Shown piece by piece: positions 38,149 through 47,783 of a DNA stretch of 64,000 nucleotides. Position numbers and translations under genes: made by a program. The notes under the pieces are model-generated. The model was given only the letters and a program-made list of their open reading frames with translations, searched no databases and was not told where the DNA came from. The first letter of the stretch is position 1; each line of letters begins with the position of its first letter. This DNA is from Leptospira sp. WS39.C2 (lineage in GTDB: Bacteria > Spirochaetota > Leptospiria > Leptospirales > Leptospiraceae): NCBI RefSeq assembly GCF_040833965.1, contig NZ_CP162142.1, positions 2,071,001-2,135,000 on the forward strand. Reading direction: 5' to 3'.

Positions 38149-39603
38149 TTATTTTTTCTTAATATAACTCTGGATGAAATCACTTATAAATCTACTATAG
38201 AACAGTAGATTTAAAAACCCACTTTTCCAACTTAAACTCTTAATATGATTTAAATAAGCTGCCTTGAGTTTATCGGAAACGACCTTCCATTGAAGATTCA
38301 ATTTCTCCTTTGTCAATTTTTCAAGATTGGAATTTACCTGGTTATATCTAGAAACCGAAACAAAAATATCATTGTACGCTAAAGCTTGATTATCCATAGA
38401 AAATTTTTCTCTCGCATATTGATAAGCAGATTCACCGACCTGGCTACAGAACGCTAAATCTTTCCAGATTCGATACAATTGTTCTGCCAAAGAACTTGAA
38501 GAAATAGAATCAGCAAGGAAACCATTCTCATTGTGGCGTATTGTTTCCACTATTCCACCAATGGGAAAGCCTAATACTGGTGTTTTTGATGCCATCGATT
38601 CCAACATTGTATTTGGTAGGTTATCTTCCATCGAAGGTATCACAAAAATATCCATCATTTGATAAATTTCCGCAATTTCTTTATCATTAGAAAAAGAACC
38701 TAGATGATTTGCATACTTTTCTATTGACCGATTACTTCCACTATAGTTTCCAAAAAAAGATAGTATAATCTTCTTTGATTCAAAAGCTAATTTCCAATCT
38801 TCATTCTCCATCAGTAGATCAAAAGCTTCGATTAAATAGGTGATTCCTTTTCTTTTTTCAGAAATTGAATCTGCACCAAATCCTACCACAAAACAATCAG
38901 AGGAGATTCCATACTTTTTTCGTATTTCCCATTTATTGTATGAGTTGAACCATTCATTTTCAAGAGAATTTGAAATTACATGTATCTTAGTATTCTTAAA
39001 CAAAGGGCTATTCTTTGCTTTTTGTGCTAACCACTTACTAGGTGAAACTAATTCAAGATGATTTGAATAATGTATGGCTTTTTCCAAATATGTAAGTTCG
39101 GCTAGAGGCCAAATTTTTGGATTTAACTGGATACATTCTCTACAGTTGTTTAAATAACCAACACAACCAGAGGTATAATGACAACCACCAGTAAATGCCC
39201 ATTCATCATGTTGTGTCCAAATTATTTTCTTATTTAATTTTAATAAATTACCAATATCTTTCACAGTTAAGAAGAAATTGATCCAATGTAAATTGATTAC
39301 ATCCGCATCAAGAATTAAGGGATGTGATTCAATATTAGTATCTAATTCTGTGTAAGAAAATAATGTATTTGAAATATTTGTTCGATTTTCTTCTATTAAA
39401 TCAGGTAAAAAAGGATATTTTTGAAATGAATACTTCGCATGTTTATACTTTAGAATATGGGAAGAATTTTCTTCATGGTTTGATTTATATAAACATAAAA
39501 TTCTAGATTCGATTCCTTTCGATAATAACGAAAGATGCAACCTATACATTGCCCTAGCTGCACCACCTGACCTATCATTAGTTCCAACTAGTGTTACTTT
39601 CAT
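38149..39603 (-). CDS. GT4 family glycosyltransferase (WcaC/colanic-type)
   Basis: A 484-residue GT-B enzyme. The N-terminus reads VTLVGTNDRSGGAARAMYRLH. A Cys-rich stretch, GGCHYTSGCVGYLNNCRECI (about 136-155), is typical of this subfamily and may bind metal or form disulfides. The donor domain has VGFGADSISEKRKGI and PSMEDNLPNTMLESMASKTP with the E-x7-E-like pair. The C-terminal ~60 residues are an extra helical tail. ATG start, 19 bases after the methyltransferase-like gene upstream. Confidence 0.86.
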   Translation of the reverse strand: MKVTLVGTNDRSGGAARAMYRLHLSLLSKGIESRILCLYKSNHEENSSHILKYKHAKYSFQKYPFLPDLIEENRTNISNTLFSYTELDTNIESHPLILDADVINLHWINFFLTVKDIGNLLKLNKKIIWTQHDEWAFTGGCHYTSGCVGYLNNCRECIQLNPKIWPLAELTYLEKAIHYSNHLELVSPSKWLAQKAKNSPLFKNTKIHVISNSLENEWFNSYNKWEIRKKYGISSDCFVVGFGADSISEKRKGITYLIEAFDLLMENEDWKLAFESKKIILSFFGNYSGSNRSIEKYANHLGSFSNDKEIAEIYQMMDIFVIPSMEDNLPNTMLESMASKTPVLGFPIGGIVETIRHNENGFLADSISSSSLAEQLYRIWKDLAFCSQVGESAYQYAREKFSMDNQALAYNDIFVSVSRYNQVNSNLEKLTKEKLNLQWKVVSDKLKAAYLNHIKSLSWKSGFLNLLFYSRFISDFIQSYIKKK

Positions 39604-39622
39604 TCAGAACAGGAAATCAAAA

Positions 39623-40444
39623 CTATTTCCTTGCTTCAATAAACAAGGAATCGGGTTTTCTTGTATTCCCAGATTCATCAATATCTAACAAATAAGAATT
39701 AAAAGAAGGAATTTCTGATTCATTTGATTTACATATTTTAATATTATTAAACCCATTTTCAAGTAAAAGCTCTGTTAGACTTACTGAGTCATACATCCAA
39801 TAATGAACTTCTCCACCTAATCGAAATTTACCAATTTCAGCCATTTCCAAACTGTATCCAATGGATTTAAGAAGCATATTTTTCATTATCCGAATTAGTT
39901 TTCGTATGCTCTTTTTTACTAAACTTAAAACAGATACTTCCGTTCTATTTTTTTGCTTCGAATCTAAAAAGTTTTGAAATTCATTTCCAAGTCGACTTCT
40001 AATAAAATCAATCTCTGGAATCGAATCTTGATTCCACCATTTTATCGTTTCTCCTCCACTATAATTCCTCTGGACTTGATCTATTAATTCATAAACCAAC
40101 CAATTCATCCTAGTGGCACTAGATTTATTACCTTGGATTGCCTTATCAAATTCAAATAGATAGGCACGTACAATTTGCTCCAGATCTGGTACTACAATTC
40201 TTACGATCCCTCCAGGTTCTAAAACTCGGTGTATCTCCTTTAAAAAAAAAGGAGCAGCTTTTTTTTCAAAATGTTCCAAAACGTGCGAAGAATAAACAGA
40301 CGTTATAGAAGCCGCTTCCAAAGGGATGCCTTTCCTGAGGTCAAATTCAATAACACTTTCACTATTGGAGGAAAAATCTATATTCAACCAATCCTTATGA
40401 AATCGAGCTCCACATCCTAAATTTAACATTTTTTCTTGATTCAT
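39623..40444 (-). CDS. Class I SAM-dependent methyltransferase-like protein
   Basis: A 273-residue protein. The SAM motif I is MLNLGCGARFHKDW (residues 6-19), the acidic loop is NIDFSS, and SSHVLEHFEKK...LKEIHRVLEPGGIVRIVVPD covers motifs post-I to III. A long middle insertion (about 110-190) and a C-terminal FLD-like cap follow. Such proteins often methylate sugars or glycan chain ends, although some members act in glycosyl transfer. ATG start, six bases after the glycosyltransferase gene upstream. Confidence 0.8.
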   Translation of the reverse strand: MNQEKMLNLGCGARFHKDWLNIDFSSNSESVIEFDLRKGIPLEAASITSVYSSHVLEHFEKKAAPFFLKEIHRVLEPGGIVRIVVPDLEQIVRAYLFEFDKAIQGNKSSATRMNWLVYELIDQVQRNYSGGETIKWWNQDSIPEIDFIRSRLGNEFQNFLDSKQKNRTEVSVLSLVKKSIRKLIRIMKNMLLKSIGYSLEMAEIGKFRLGGEVHYWMYDSVSLTELLLENGFNNIKICKSNESEIPSFNSYLLDIDESGNTRKPDSLFIEARK

Positions 40445-40449
40445 ATTTT

Positions 40450-41577
40450 CTATTCTTTTGTGAGATAACAGTATTCATTCAGAAAAAAATTATAGTTCTT
40501 AGAAAATTCATTTTCTCTATAAAACATGATTGAGTTCTCATTTACTTTATTATCAGCAATCTTTTCCAAAATTTCAGAAATTATCTCCGGTCCTTTCAAC
40601 AGATAACCCAAACGATATTTATTGATTAAAGTCCGCGCACCAGGAATTTGATTAACGACAACTGAAACGCCAGTTTTAGCCGAATCAAAAAGTTTTCCGG
40701 CAGAATAAAGCGCATATTTCAAATTCAAGTCATCTGGTTTGAAATATACAAAACAAGCATCAACAGATGAAAAAATATCAAATTTATCTCTGTTTTCTAC
40801 TAAAGCTGAACTTATATATAGTCGACTTGGATTAATATTTTTTATTTCATTCAACTTTGATTTCGTTTTTTCGGATGGTGTCCATCCATGTATAACTGCT
40901 ACCCAATTCTTTGGCAAATATGGTACTAAACTTAAAAAAAGATCAGAACCAGTGAATTCATCAATTGTTCCGGTCATTAAAAGTATTTTCTTATCAATTG
41001 GAATACCAAGTGTTTCATGAAAAAAACTTTTTTTAGTAAAAATTGGCTCTCCAGAGGTTGAATTTGGAATTACTACGATTTTACTTTTGTAATTTAAAAT
41101 TACACGTAAGATTCTTCCTCGTGTTTTATCTTGTGTTAGCAACAGATTAGTAAAACTAGATACAAATTTCTCTAGTAAAAATGTTCTGGTTTTATGATTT
41201 GAAATTTCTAAGGAATGATATATGCGATTTCTGCATCTCCCAAATACCAACCAGGCAAAACTAAGATATAAACTTCCAGGATCAAATGACAGGATTAAAT
41301 TTGAATTTTTGCTAATTCTCCTAAATTTAAAAAAGAAAAAAATGCTATATAATATTTTCTTAATATTACTTCTAAACTTTATTGTATCACCCAAAGTGAT
41401 AAACTTATAGTTTTGACTTTCTATTTCTAGTTTTTTATGTCCGTGTTGGTCAACTCCTGGATGTATAATGCCAAAGTGAATCACCTCCCAATTATTCTTT
41501 AAAAAATATTGAACCGATTCAATCAGTGGAGTAGAAATATTTAACCACGGATATGCAGTAAAAATTAAAACTTTCAA
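40450..41577 (-). CDS. GT4-like glycosyltransferase (GT-B fold)
   Basis: A 375-residue protein with GT-B features: VLIFTAYPWLNISTPLIES at the N-terminus, a linker rich in Lys and aromatic residues, then KILLMTGTIDEFTGSDLF opening the donor domain, GWTPSEKTKSKL, and the late segment ALYSAGKLFDSAKTGVSVVV. The last replaces the usual E-x7-E with a weaker Gly-Lys pattern, so it may use an unusual donor. The start is TTG at 41577; upstream GGA is about 12 bases away. It follows the methyltransferase gene by four bases. Confidence 0.72.
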   Translation of the reverse strand: MKVLIFTAYPWLNISTPLIESVQYFLKNNWEVIHFGIIHPGVDQHGHKKLEIESQNYKFITLGDTIKFRSNIKKILYSIFFFFKFRRISKNSNLILSFDPGSLYLSFAWLVFGRCRNRIYHSLEISNHKTRTFLLEKFVSSFTNLLLTQDKTRGRILRVILNYKSKIVVIPNSTSGEPIFTKKSFFHETLGIPIDKKILLMTGTIDEFTGSDLFLSLVPYLPKNWVAVIHGWTPSEKTKSKLNEIKNINPSRLYISSALVENRDKFDIFSSVDACFVYFKPDDLNLKYALYSAGKLFDSAKTGVSVVVNQIPGARTLINKYRLGYLLKGPEIISEILEKIADNKVNENSIMFYRENEFSKNYNFFLNEYCYLTKE

Positions 41578-41581
41578 AAAT

Positions 41582-42340
41582 TTATTTTTTCCGAGTAATA
41601 CATGTTACACCCCAGGAATTTTCAGAAGGCTCGGCTCCAGTTATCCATTCTTCAAACCGTGTTGAATCCAAATCAAAACCCGATTTTTCTAAAAAATATT
41701 GTATTTCAGGAATAAAAAAATATCGCATTGGATGGCTTTCTTCAATTTTTGAATAGTTACCATTCTGTTTATCTTCGATTAAAACTTCATAATTTACAAC
41801 GACTAGGTTTTTATTAGAATCAGAACTAGGTTCTGCAAGCCTAGTTACAGCATACTTATCGTTACTCATTCGTTTAATTTTTACGGATGGCTTTAAGTTC
41901 AAAACTGCAGGCCCATACCAAAAATCAAACAAGAATACAGAACCTTTTTCCAAATGTGAATTTGCTGTTACGAGGTATGAGAAAAAATCATTATTCTCAG
42001 TTTGATAACTTGCAACATGGAATAAGGAAACTGCTGCATCAAATTTTTCATTAATTTGAAATTTACGCACATCTCCAAGATGAAGTTCTGCATTCTTACC
42101 TTTCAGTCGATCTTTTCCTTGGTTAACCATATCTTCAGATAGATCTACTCCAACATATCGATTGAAGTTCTTTAAAAATAATTCTGCATGTTTGCCAGTT
42201 CCACAACCCAATTCTAATAAAGATCTTAAACCATTACCAGTATTAGAAAGTGCATTTAAAACATACTCGCTTTCTTTTTTATAATCTTTATCTTTATACA
42301 GTAAATCATAATAGATTGAATAATCAGAAAATACACTCAT
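41582..42340 (-). CDS. SAM-dependent methyltransferase (amino-sugar N-methyltransferase-like)
   Basis: A 252-residue class I methyltransferase. YYDLLYKDKDYKKE near the N-terminus, LLELGCGTGKHAE (motif I), GVDLSEDMV and FDAAVSLFHVASYQ match the DesVI/TylM1-like group that methylates amino sugars, as does the later FDFWYGPAVLNLKPS. Its ATG overlaps the stop of the DegT aminotransferase gene as TAATG. That coupling suggests it methylates the amino group installed by that enzyme. The family is clear; the substrate is inferred. Confidence 0.83.
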   Translation of the reverse strand: MSVFSDYSIYYDLLYKDKDYKKESEYVLNALSNTGNGLRSLLELGCGTGKHAELFLKNFNRYVGVDLSEDMVNQGKDRLKGKNAELHLGDVRKFQINEKFDAAVSLFHVASYQTENNDFFSYLVTANSHLEKGSVFLFDFWYGPAVLNLKPSVKIKRMSNDKYAVTRLAEPSSDSNKNLVVVNYEVLIEDKQNGNYSKIEESHPMRYFFIPEIQYFLEKSGFDLDSTRFEEWITGAEPSENSWGVTCITRKK

Positions 42341-43467
42341 TACTTTTTTGCTCTCTTTAAAACTTCACATACTTTTTCAATTTGAACTTCCGTTAGATGA
42401 CTAGACGAAGGCAAATATAAACCATTTTGACTAAGATTCATTGTAGAGTCGTATTCATTATCAACCTTACAACCGTATTTCTTTAGAGACAACTGTGCAT
42501 GCATACCAGTAAAAAGTTTTCTACTATCAACACCATTTTCTCGTAATATGGACATTAATTCATCGCGACTTCTTCCAAATTTTTTTGGATCTATATAGAA
42601 TGCATTCATCCAATGTACATGTTTATAAATTTTTTCATCCCAAACTTGCGTATATATGCCTTCGATTCCCATAAGAAATTTTTCATAGAGCTTAAAATTC
42701 TTGATTCTTAAATCTGTATAGTGTTCAGCTTTCTCTAATTGAGCGAGCCCTATCGCTGAATGTAAATTAGAAATTCTATAGTTAAAACCAATATCATCAT
42801 GATTATACTCTCTTGCACCTTCGAGTGGAAAACAAAGATTCTTATAGTATTTTATTTTTAAGGCTAATTCTTTATTATTTGTGATAACCATTCCACCTTC
42901 CCCGGTAGTCAGGTTTTTGTTAGCGAAAAAACTAAATGTAGCAATATCTCCAAGCGAACCAGATTTTTTTCCTTGAAAGGTGGCACCATGGGCCTCGGCT
43001 GCATCCTCTACAACATATAGACTATATTTTTTTGCAATACGATTGATTTCATCCATGTTGCAGATAAGTCCCATAATATGTACAGGGATTATTGCTTTAG
43101 TATTTTTAGTTATTTTTTCTTCTATTTTATTTACATCAATATTCCAGGTATTCGGATCTGCATCAACAAATACCGGTGTAGCTCCCGTATAACAAACAGC
43201 AAATGCTGTTGCTATCATAGTAAAATTTGGAATTATGACTTCATCACCTTTACCAATCCCTAAAGAAACGAGTGCCAAATGAATAGCAACTGTTCCATTA
43301 CATACTCCAATAGCATGATCTACACCACAAAATTCGGCAAATTGTGTCTCAAATTCTGAGACATATTTTCCAGCAGAAGAAATCCAACCAGATTCAACTG
43401 CATCCAAAACATATTTTTTCTCATTTCCTAAAAGAGAAGGTTCACAAACTGGAATAAAATCTGTCAC
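42340..43467 (-). CDS. DegT/DnrJ/EryC1/StrS aminotransferase, GDP-perosamine synthase-like
   Basis: PLP-dependent sugar aminotransferase, 375 residues. The N-terminus IPVCEPSLLGNEKKYVLDAV and ESGWISSAGKYVSEFE closely follow the perosamine synthase (RfbE/Per) pattern. The PLP lysine is Lys184 in FFANKNLTTGEGG, and Asp155 in VVEDAAEAHG would hold the pyridine nitrogen. The likely product is a nucleotide-linked 4-amino-4,6-dideoxy-hexose. No gmd or rmlB dehydratase is in the window to make its keto-sugar substrate. The GTG start overlaps the cupin stop (TAGTG), with GAGAG as ribosome site. Confidence 0.88.
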   Translation of the reverse strand: MTDFIPVCEPSLLGNEKKYVLDAVESGWISSAGKYVSEFETQFAEFCGVDHAIGVCNGTVAIHLALVSLGIGKGDEVIIPNFTMIATAFAVCYTGATPVFVDADPNTWNIDVNKIEEKITKNTKAIIPVHIMGLICNMDEINRIAKKYSLYVVEDAAEAHGATFQGKKSGSLGDIATFSFFANKNLTTGEGGMVITNNKELALKIKYYKNLCFPLEGAREYNHDDIGFNYRISNLHSAIGLAQLEKAEHYTDLRIKNFKLYEKFLMGIEGIYTQVWDEKIYKHVHWMNAFYIDPKKFGRSRDELMSILRENGVDSRKLFTGMHAQLSLKKYGCKVDNEYDSTMNLSQNGLYLPSSSHLTEVQIEKVCEVLKRAKK

Positions 43468-43892
43468 TATTTTACTCTCGGCTCAAAGGGTTTCGCATTA
43501 AACCTAGTTTTGTCACCTTCTCCAGCATAAGGCCCCTGTTTAACTTCTATCATTTCTGTATCTTCCAACATACAAAAACCATGTCCACCATAAGCAAGTA
43601 ATACAACATCACCTTGCTCTAAAATCCTACTTTCAACATATTCCTGTTCATCGGTAAAGAAATCGATCCTTACCCTGCCAGATTTGATAAATAGAACTTC
43701 CTTAGTATATTCCACATTTCTAGCAACAGGATTGTGAACATGAGGTTGAATAATATAATCTTTAGGTCTGTTCATATACGCAAGTTGTTGCGAAAATTCA
43801 GGCGGAGTGAAAAATTCAATCCCTTCCTTCTTGAAATTTGTTCGAAGGATCATTGCTAATAATTTGCCATCATGTGTAAGTTCATCTAACAT
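43467..43892 (-). CDS. Cupin-fold protein of a sugar-modification module
   Basis: A 141-residue single-domain cupin. Metal-type residues appear in IIQPHVHNPVARNVEYTKEV (His-x-His and a later Glu) and in GGHGFCMLED (the second His). The fold is read from VLFIKSGRVRIDFF and GDVVLLAYGG. Such cupins in glycan loci include sugar isomerases and binding proteins of the FdtA/WxcM type, but I cannot assign the activity. Its stop overlaps the GTG of the aminotransferase gene, so it probably acts in the same amino-sugar pathway. ATG start. Confidence 0.72.
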   Translation of the reverse strand: MLDELTHDGKLLAMILRTNFKKEGIEFFTPPEFSQQLAYMNRPKDYIIQPHVHNPVARNVEYTKEVLFIKSGRVRIDFFTDEQEYVESRILEQGDVVLLAYGGHGFCMLEDTEMIEVKQGPYAGEGDKTRFNAKPFEPRVK

Positions 43893-43896
43893 AAGT

Positions 43897-44934
43897 TTAT
43901 ACCATTAAAAAAATTTTATCGACTATACGGATTGGAATAGGATTTGGTACGGCCTTATCAATATAAGTATCCATTAGAACCCAATCTCTAACGGTTTTAT
44001 CATAACGAAAAGAACGTTGGTGGAATAAGTATCCTTTTAACCTTGCTTTTTCACATATAAGATCAACAGAAATATGATTTCTAAATAATTTCTTTTTGAA
44101 AAGTCTTGAAGAAATGTAAAAAAGAATAATATAATTTTTCAAAAGTGATTTAACTTTCTTAGATTTCCTTAATTCAGAAAAAGAATCCGAGATTCCTTGG
44201 AAAAAAAATCTTCTTTCAAGATACTTAGTATTAAATCGATCTTCTTGAATTTCATGTAGAACTTTGAGTCCGGGATGATAAATGGCTAAAATGCTTTTTT
44301 CAGCAGCTTTATAGGATAAACCAGATTCACCATCTCCTTGAAAAACTTTCCACTTTGGAGGTGATAAATCAGGATGAAAACCGCCTAATTCAAAAAGTAG
44401 ATCCTTTCTGATTGCGAAATTGAGTGCCCAAACGTAAGAAGGATCAACGTCTATAATTTTATCTCCAAGATTCATCAAACTAAACCATCCATTAATTTTT
44501 GAATTAGGGATAGATGGGTCAGTAAACCAAAGCGATTGATACCAATTTGGGAAATCTTTTGATAAATAATCTGGTTCACAAGGTCCTGTTGCCATTAAAT
44601 TTTTTCCATTTGAAAAAATTTCCAATATCGATTTTACATGAGTGTTGGATACTTGAACATCATCTTCTATGTAAACGAGCACTTCTCCAGTAGCTTTTTT
44701 TGCCCCACTATGCCGTGAAGGCATAACACCAGGCGCATCTTCAACGATTAACTTTAATTTTGGTTCCGATTTCGCCAACTCTTGGACCAAAGCAACTGTA
44801 TTGTCTTTGGAACCACCATCTACAACGATTACTTCAATTTCTTCCAATTGTTTTGATTGCTGTAAAATAGATTGAATCGTTTTTAAGACCTTTTCACCTC
44901 TATTAAAAGTGGTTATAATGTAACTAATCTTCAT
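43897..44934 (-). CDS. GT2 family glycosyltransferase
   Basis: A 345-residue GT-A enzyme. KISYIITTFNRGEKVLKTIQ starts it, VIVVDGGSKDNTVALVQ follows, and VLVYIEDDVQVS is the metal site in an EDD form. WALNFAIRKDLLFELGGF and GDGESGLSYKA lie in the acceptor region with the catalytic acid candidate. ATG start, one base after the stop of the RmlD-like gene. Its place between the reductase and the amino-sugar genes suggests it may transfer the sugar they make; this is an inference. Confidence 0.87.
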   Translation of the reverse strand: MKISYIITTFNRGEKVLKTIQSILQQSKQLEEIEVIVVDGGSKDNTVALVQELAKSEPKLKLIVEDAPGVMPSRHSGAKKATGEVLVYIEDDVQVSNTHVKSILEIFSNGKNLMATGPCEPDYLSKDFPNWYQSLWFTDPSIPNSKINGWFSLMNLGDKIIDVDPSYVWALNFAIRKDLLFELGGFHPDLSPPKWKVFQGDGESGLSYKAAEKSILAIYHPGLKVLHEIQEDRFNTKYLERRFFFQGISDSFSELRKSKKVKSLLKNYIILFYISSRLFKKKLFRNHISVDLICEKARLKGYLFHQRSFRYDKTVRDWVLMDTYIDKAVPNPIPIRIVDKIFLMV

Positions 44935-44935
44935 T

Positions 44936-45814
44936 CTAATTTTTGGAAGTACTCGCTAAGTATTCCAAACCTTCTTCTAATGTATGAGTAAAAATATTTA
45001 ACTCTTTATTTAATTTGTCAGGACAAAGTGATAAGTCTGGCATAAAAAATAATCCAGATTCAGCTATTGTGATCGGTTTCAATTTCGGATCTAGGATTCG
45101 GATTGAATCAGCAATTTTCGAAATCATCTGAAATCTTGACACTTTATTTTTGCCTACTATATGAATGATTCCATTAAAGTGATTGGAAATAAGTTTAAGC
45201 GTAATATCATAAAGGTCATCTAATAATGTAGGAGTAAAATATGAATCCACTATTGCTTCAATTTGAATTCCATCCCTTAAAGAATTCACAGCCCATTGGT
45301 AAAATTTACCATTCAAACCATATAAAGCACCAGAACGAATGATGATATGATCAATGCCAGAATTAGATATAATTTCCTCAGACTCCAATTTCATTTTTCC
45401 ATATTCAGAACTAGGCAAAGGTATATCAGTTTCCTTATAGTTTCCTCTTTTACCATCGAACACATAATCAGTCGATAAATATACAAACTTAGTTTTGTAT
45501 TTTTTACAAAGATCGACTAAGTATTTTGTCGCTGTTACATTTACTTTTCTTGCTTCATCAGGAAATTTCTCACAAAAACCAACATCTTTGTTACCAGCTA
45601 TGTGAATTAAAATATCTGGTTTGGAAAATTCAAAAAATTTAACCAAGTCATCCTTATTTGTCAAATCAATTGGATTCACATTGGCACCACCCGATTTTGA
45701 AGTGGAAAAAAGATTCGGTGAATCTAATTTTAATTTAAAATAAGAACCGACAAAACCAGTCGCACCAGTTAAAATAATATTTGTTTTATCAATACTTTTC
45801 AATGAATCACACAC
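44936..45814 (-). CDS. RmlD-like NAD(P)-dependent sugar reductase
   Basis: A 292-residue SDR of the dTDP-4-dehydrorhamnose reductase fold. The nucleotide motif is GATGFVG (17-23), with YLSTDYVFDGKRGNYKE and the catalytic-type Tyr/Lys in EYGKMKLESEE. It probably reduces or modifies a keto-deoxy sugar nucleotide. rmlA, rmlB and rmlC are not in the window, so the exact substrate is open. The start is unsure: GTG at 45814 has AGG only three bases upstream, and a TTG at 45802 is the alternative. Confidence 0.8.
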   Translation of the reverse strand: MCDSLKSIDKTNIILTGATGFVGSYFKLKLDSPNLFSTSKSGGANVNPIDLTNKDDLVKFFEFSKPDILIHIAGNKDVGFCEKFPDEARKVNVTATKYLVDLCKKYKTKFVYLSTDYVFDGKRGNYKETDIPLPSSEYGKMKLESEEIISNSGIDHIIIRSGALYGLNGKFYQWAVNSLRDGIQIEAIVDSYFTPTLLDDLYDITLKLISNHFNGIIHIVGKNKVSRFQMISKIADSIRILDPKLKPITIAESGLFFMPDLSLCPDKLNKELNIFTHTLEEGLEYLASTSKN

Positions 45815-45871
45815 TTACCTAATGAAGTTTCTGCGAAAATAATTTTCTTATATAATGAGAAATAATTTCTA

Positions 45872-47752
45872 TTATTTAAAAATAGAAAAACTTTTAAGTC
45901 GAAAGAATAACCAAGAATAAAATTTAACAAAAACAGGAACTTTTGAAGAATCCGGCTTAAAAGGTAGATCATTTAAATTGAATTGAATGAATTCTTTGAA
46001 AATATTTTTCCAATCTTTATCCAATTTCAAGTATTTATTCAAAACCATTTGTCTAGCATTTTGCACTCTATCAGAATACCACCATGTTGACAATTCATCG
46101 ACATTCCCACCAATTCTTTTCTTGAATATTTCTTCTTCTACCAAATAGATTTCTGAAAAAATCAAATTATCCAGTAATTCTTTCCAAAGGTCATTATAAT
46201 TAGAAAGCTCAAAAAAATCGTTAAATACAATGATTGGTTTATTCAAAACCAATCTTTCAAAAAATGAAGTTCCCAATGAGTTCGAGACAATTAAAGCCGA
46301 TTCATTGATTAATCTCTCGCCTACCATTGATTTAAAATGTATGTCCGCAGATTTGACTAGATCTTCATCCAATTGAGATTTTAAATCATAACCTTGTTCA
46401 TACGCATATTCAGAAACAACTATTTCCTTTTGAACCAAACTGTTCAAAATCCCAAGAGTTTTATTTAAAAGTATTAAATTATCCTTTAGAAAAAAAGGCA
46501 TCGCAACTCGCAAAAATTTTCCAACTCGAGTATATGTAGTATTAAAGATAACACCAATTAAGTGTGAATTTAAAGATTTTTTCTGATCCCCTATTTCATT
46601 CATTATAAATTTTGATAACATTGGACTGGGAAATGGGATAATCCTATCTTGATTCTCTTCGCCTGTCCATCCCCAAGAAATAAAGCCATCTGAGACTTTG
46701 CGTTCTGTCCATTCTTGTGTTCCATTTGTATACATACCATAAGCTGTGCCATGTTGGATTCCAAAAAAACTCCCACCGTTTTCTCGACTCACAGCTTCTA
46801 GGACTGACGAACTAGGCATCCCAATTTTCAAAAACCGAAAATTGCAATATTGAGGAATCCTAAAATTCAGAAAAGAGTTTGGCAAAAATGTTCCAATATT
46901 CTTTATAAAAAAAGATTCAAAAGAATTTTCGGAATTTCCTAATAGTCGATTTTTTATTTTTTGAAAGAAACGTTTATTTTTCCAGATAGTAAATTTTGGA
47001 AATCCTGAATAATAAGCGAAAAACTTTTTACTTTCTCCGCCTAACCTAGCAAATTCTTCATTTATTTTTTCATCATAATCCAAATGAACCGATACTTCGT
47101 TAGCCCGAAATGAAACATAATATGGAAACCAATGTTTGCGAATGTTAACCAATCGATTGTTTTCATCGGCCACCATTTTATCATAATAAAAACAATCCTT
47201 TTTAAACATAGGGCGTTCAATTGATTTGACATGAATGAAGTTACAATTGGAACGATTGATTAATTCGGAATTTTTTATGATAAAAGAAGATAAGGCCCAA
47301 TCTACAGTTGAAATGAAATTGGTATTTAGATAAAAAAGTCTTCCCGATTCATATCTTAAAAAATCTTCACAATTTTCAATCATTACTGCTGAGAATTGAT
47401 CAGATATTGAATGTAATTGCAAAAATCTCGCATATACGATTTCGATAATTTCTTTTAAATCCGCTAATAGTAGAGTAAACCAAAACCGTTCGGATTTCTC
47501 CACTCCATAGTATTCATTTAATATCGGAATTAATTCCCGAATTAATTTAATTGTAAAAACATTAGAATAGTTAAATTCCTGATCAAATTGATCCACACTG
47601 AAACGAAGATTTACTAAATTCTTTTCATTTATGCTTCGTAATTGGATATTCTTTTTATCCAAAAAGGCAGAAGGATATAAAAAAAGAGTATCATCATTAT
47701 GAATATCTTCTAATTCAAATTGATTTGGATGTAATATTAATTTTTTGGTCAA
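45872..47752 (-). CDS. LIC12162-family putative transferase
   Basis: A 626-residue soluble protein of the family first defined from Leptospira LPS loci and treated as putative transferases. It has no signal or membrane span. The C-terminal half looks like a GT-B donor domain: FFGIQHGTAYGMY, GFISWGW, then SNSLGTSFFERLVLNKPIIVF with a Ser/Thr-rich phosphate loop and a Glu. The start is TTG at 47752; an in-frame stop four codons upstream rules out longer forms, and the ribosome site is weak. The exact reaction is unknown; CDP-glycerol or nonulosonate-type transfer are options. Confidence 0.8.
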   Translation of the reverse strand: MTKKLILHPNQFELEDIHNDDTLFLYPSAFLDKKNIQLRSINEKNLVNLRFSVDQFDQEFNYSNVFTIKLIRELIPILNEYYGVEKSERFWFTLLLADLKEIIEIVYARFLQLHSISDQFSAVMIENCEDFLRYESGRLFYLNTNFISTVDWALSSFIIKNSELINRSNCNFIHVKSIERPMFKKDCFYYDKMVADENNRLVNIRKHWFPYYVSFRANEVSVHLDYDEKINEEFARLGGESKKFFAYYSGFPKFTIWKNKRFFQKIKNRLLGNSENSFESFFIKNIGTFLPNSFLNFRIPQYCNFRFLKIGMPSSSVLEAVSRENGGSFFGIQHGTAYGMYTNGTQEWTERKVSDGFISWGWTGEENQDRIIPFPSPMLSKFIMNEIGDQKKSLNSHLIGVIFNTTYTRVGKFLRVAMPFFLKDNLILLNKTLGILNSLVQKEIVVSEYAYEQGYDLKSQLDEDLVKSADIHFKSMVGERLINESALIVSNSLGTSFFERLVLNKPIIVFNDFFELSNYNDLWKELLDNLIFSEIYLVEEEIFKKRIGGNVDELSTWWYSDRVQNARQMVLNKYLKLDKDWKNIFKEFIQFNLNDLPFKPDSSKVPVFVKFYSWLFFRLKSFSIFK

Positions 47753-47783
47753 AATAAATAATTAAATGATAAAATCCGAAATC

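Noticed and set aside
45815..45871. A-T only hairpin AAATAAT/ATTATTT before the LIC12162 gene end
   Set aside because: Such short A/T palindromes are expected by chance in this AT-rich DNA and no T-run follows.
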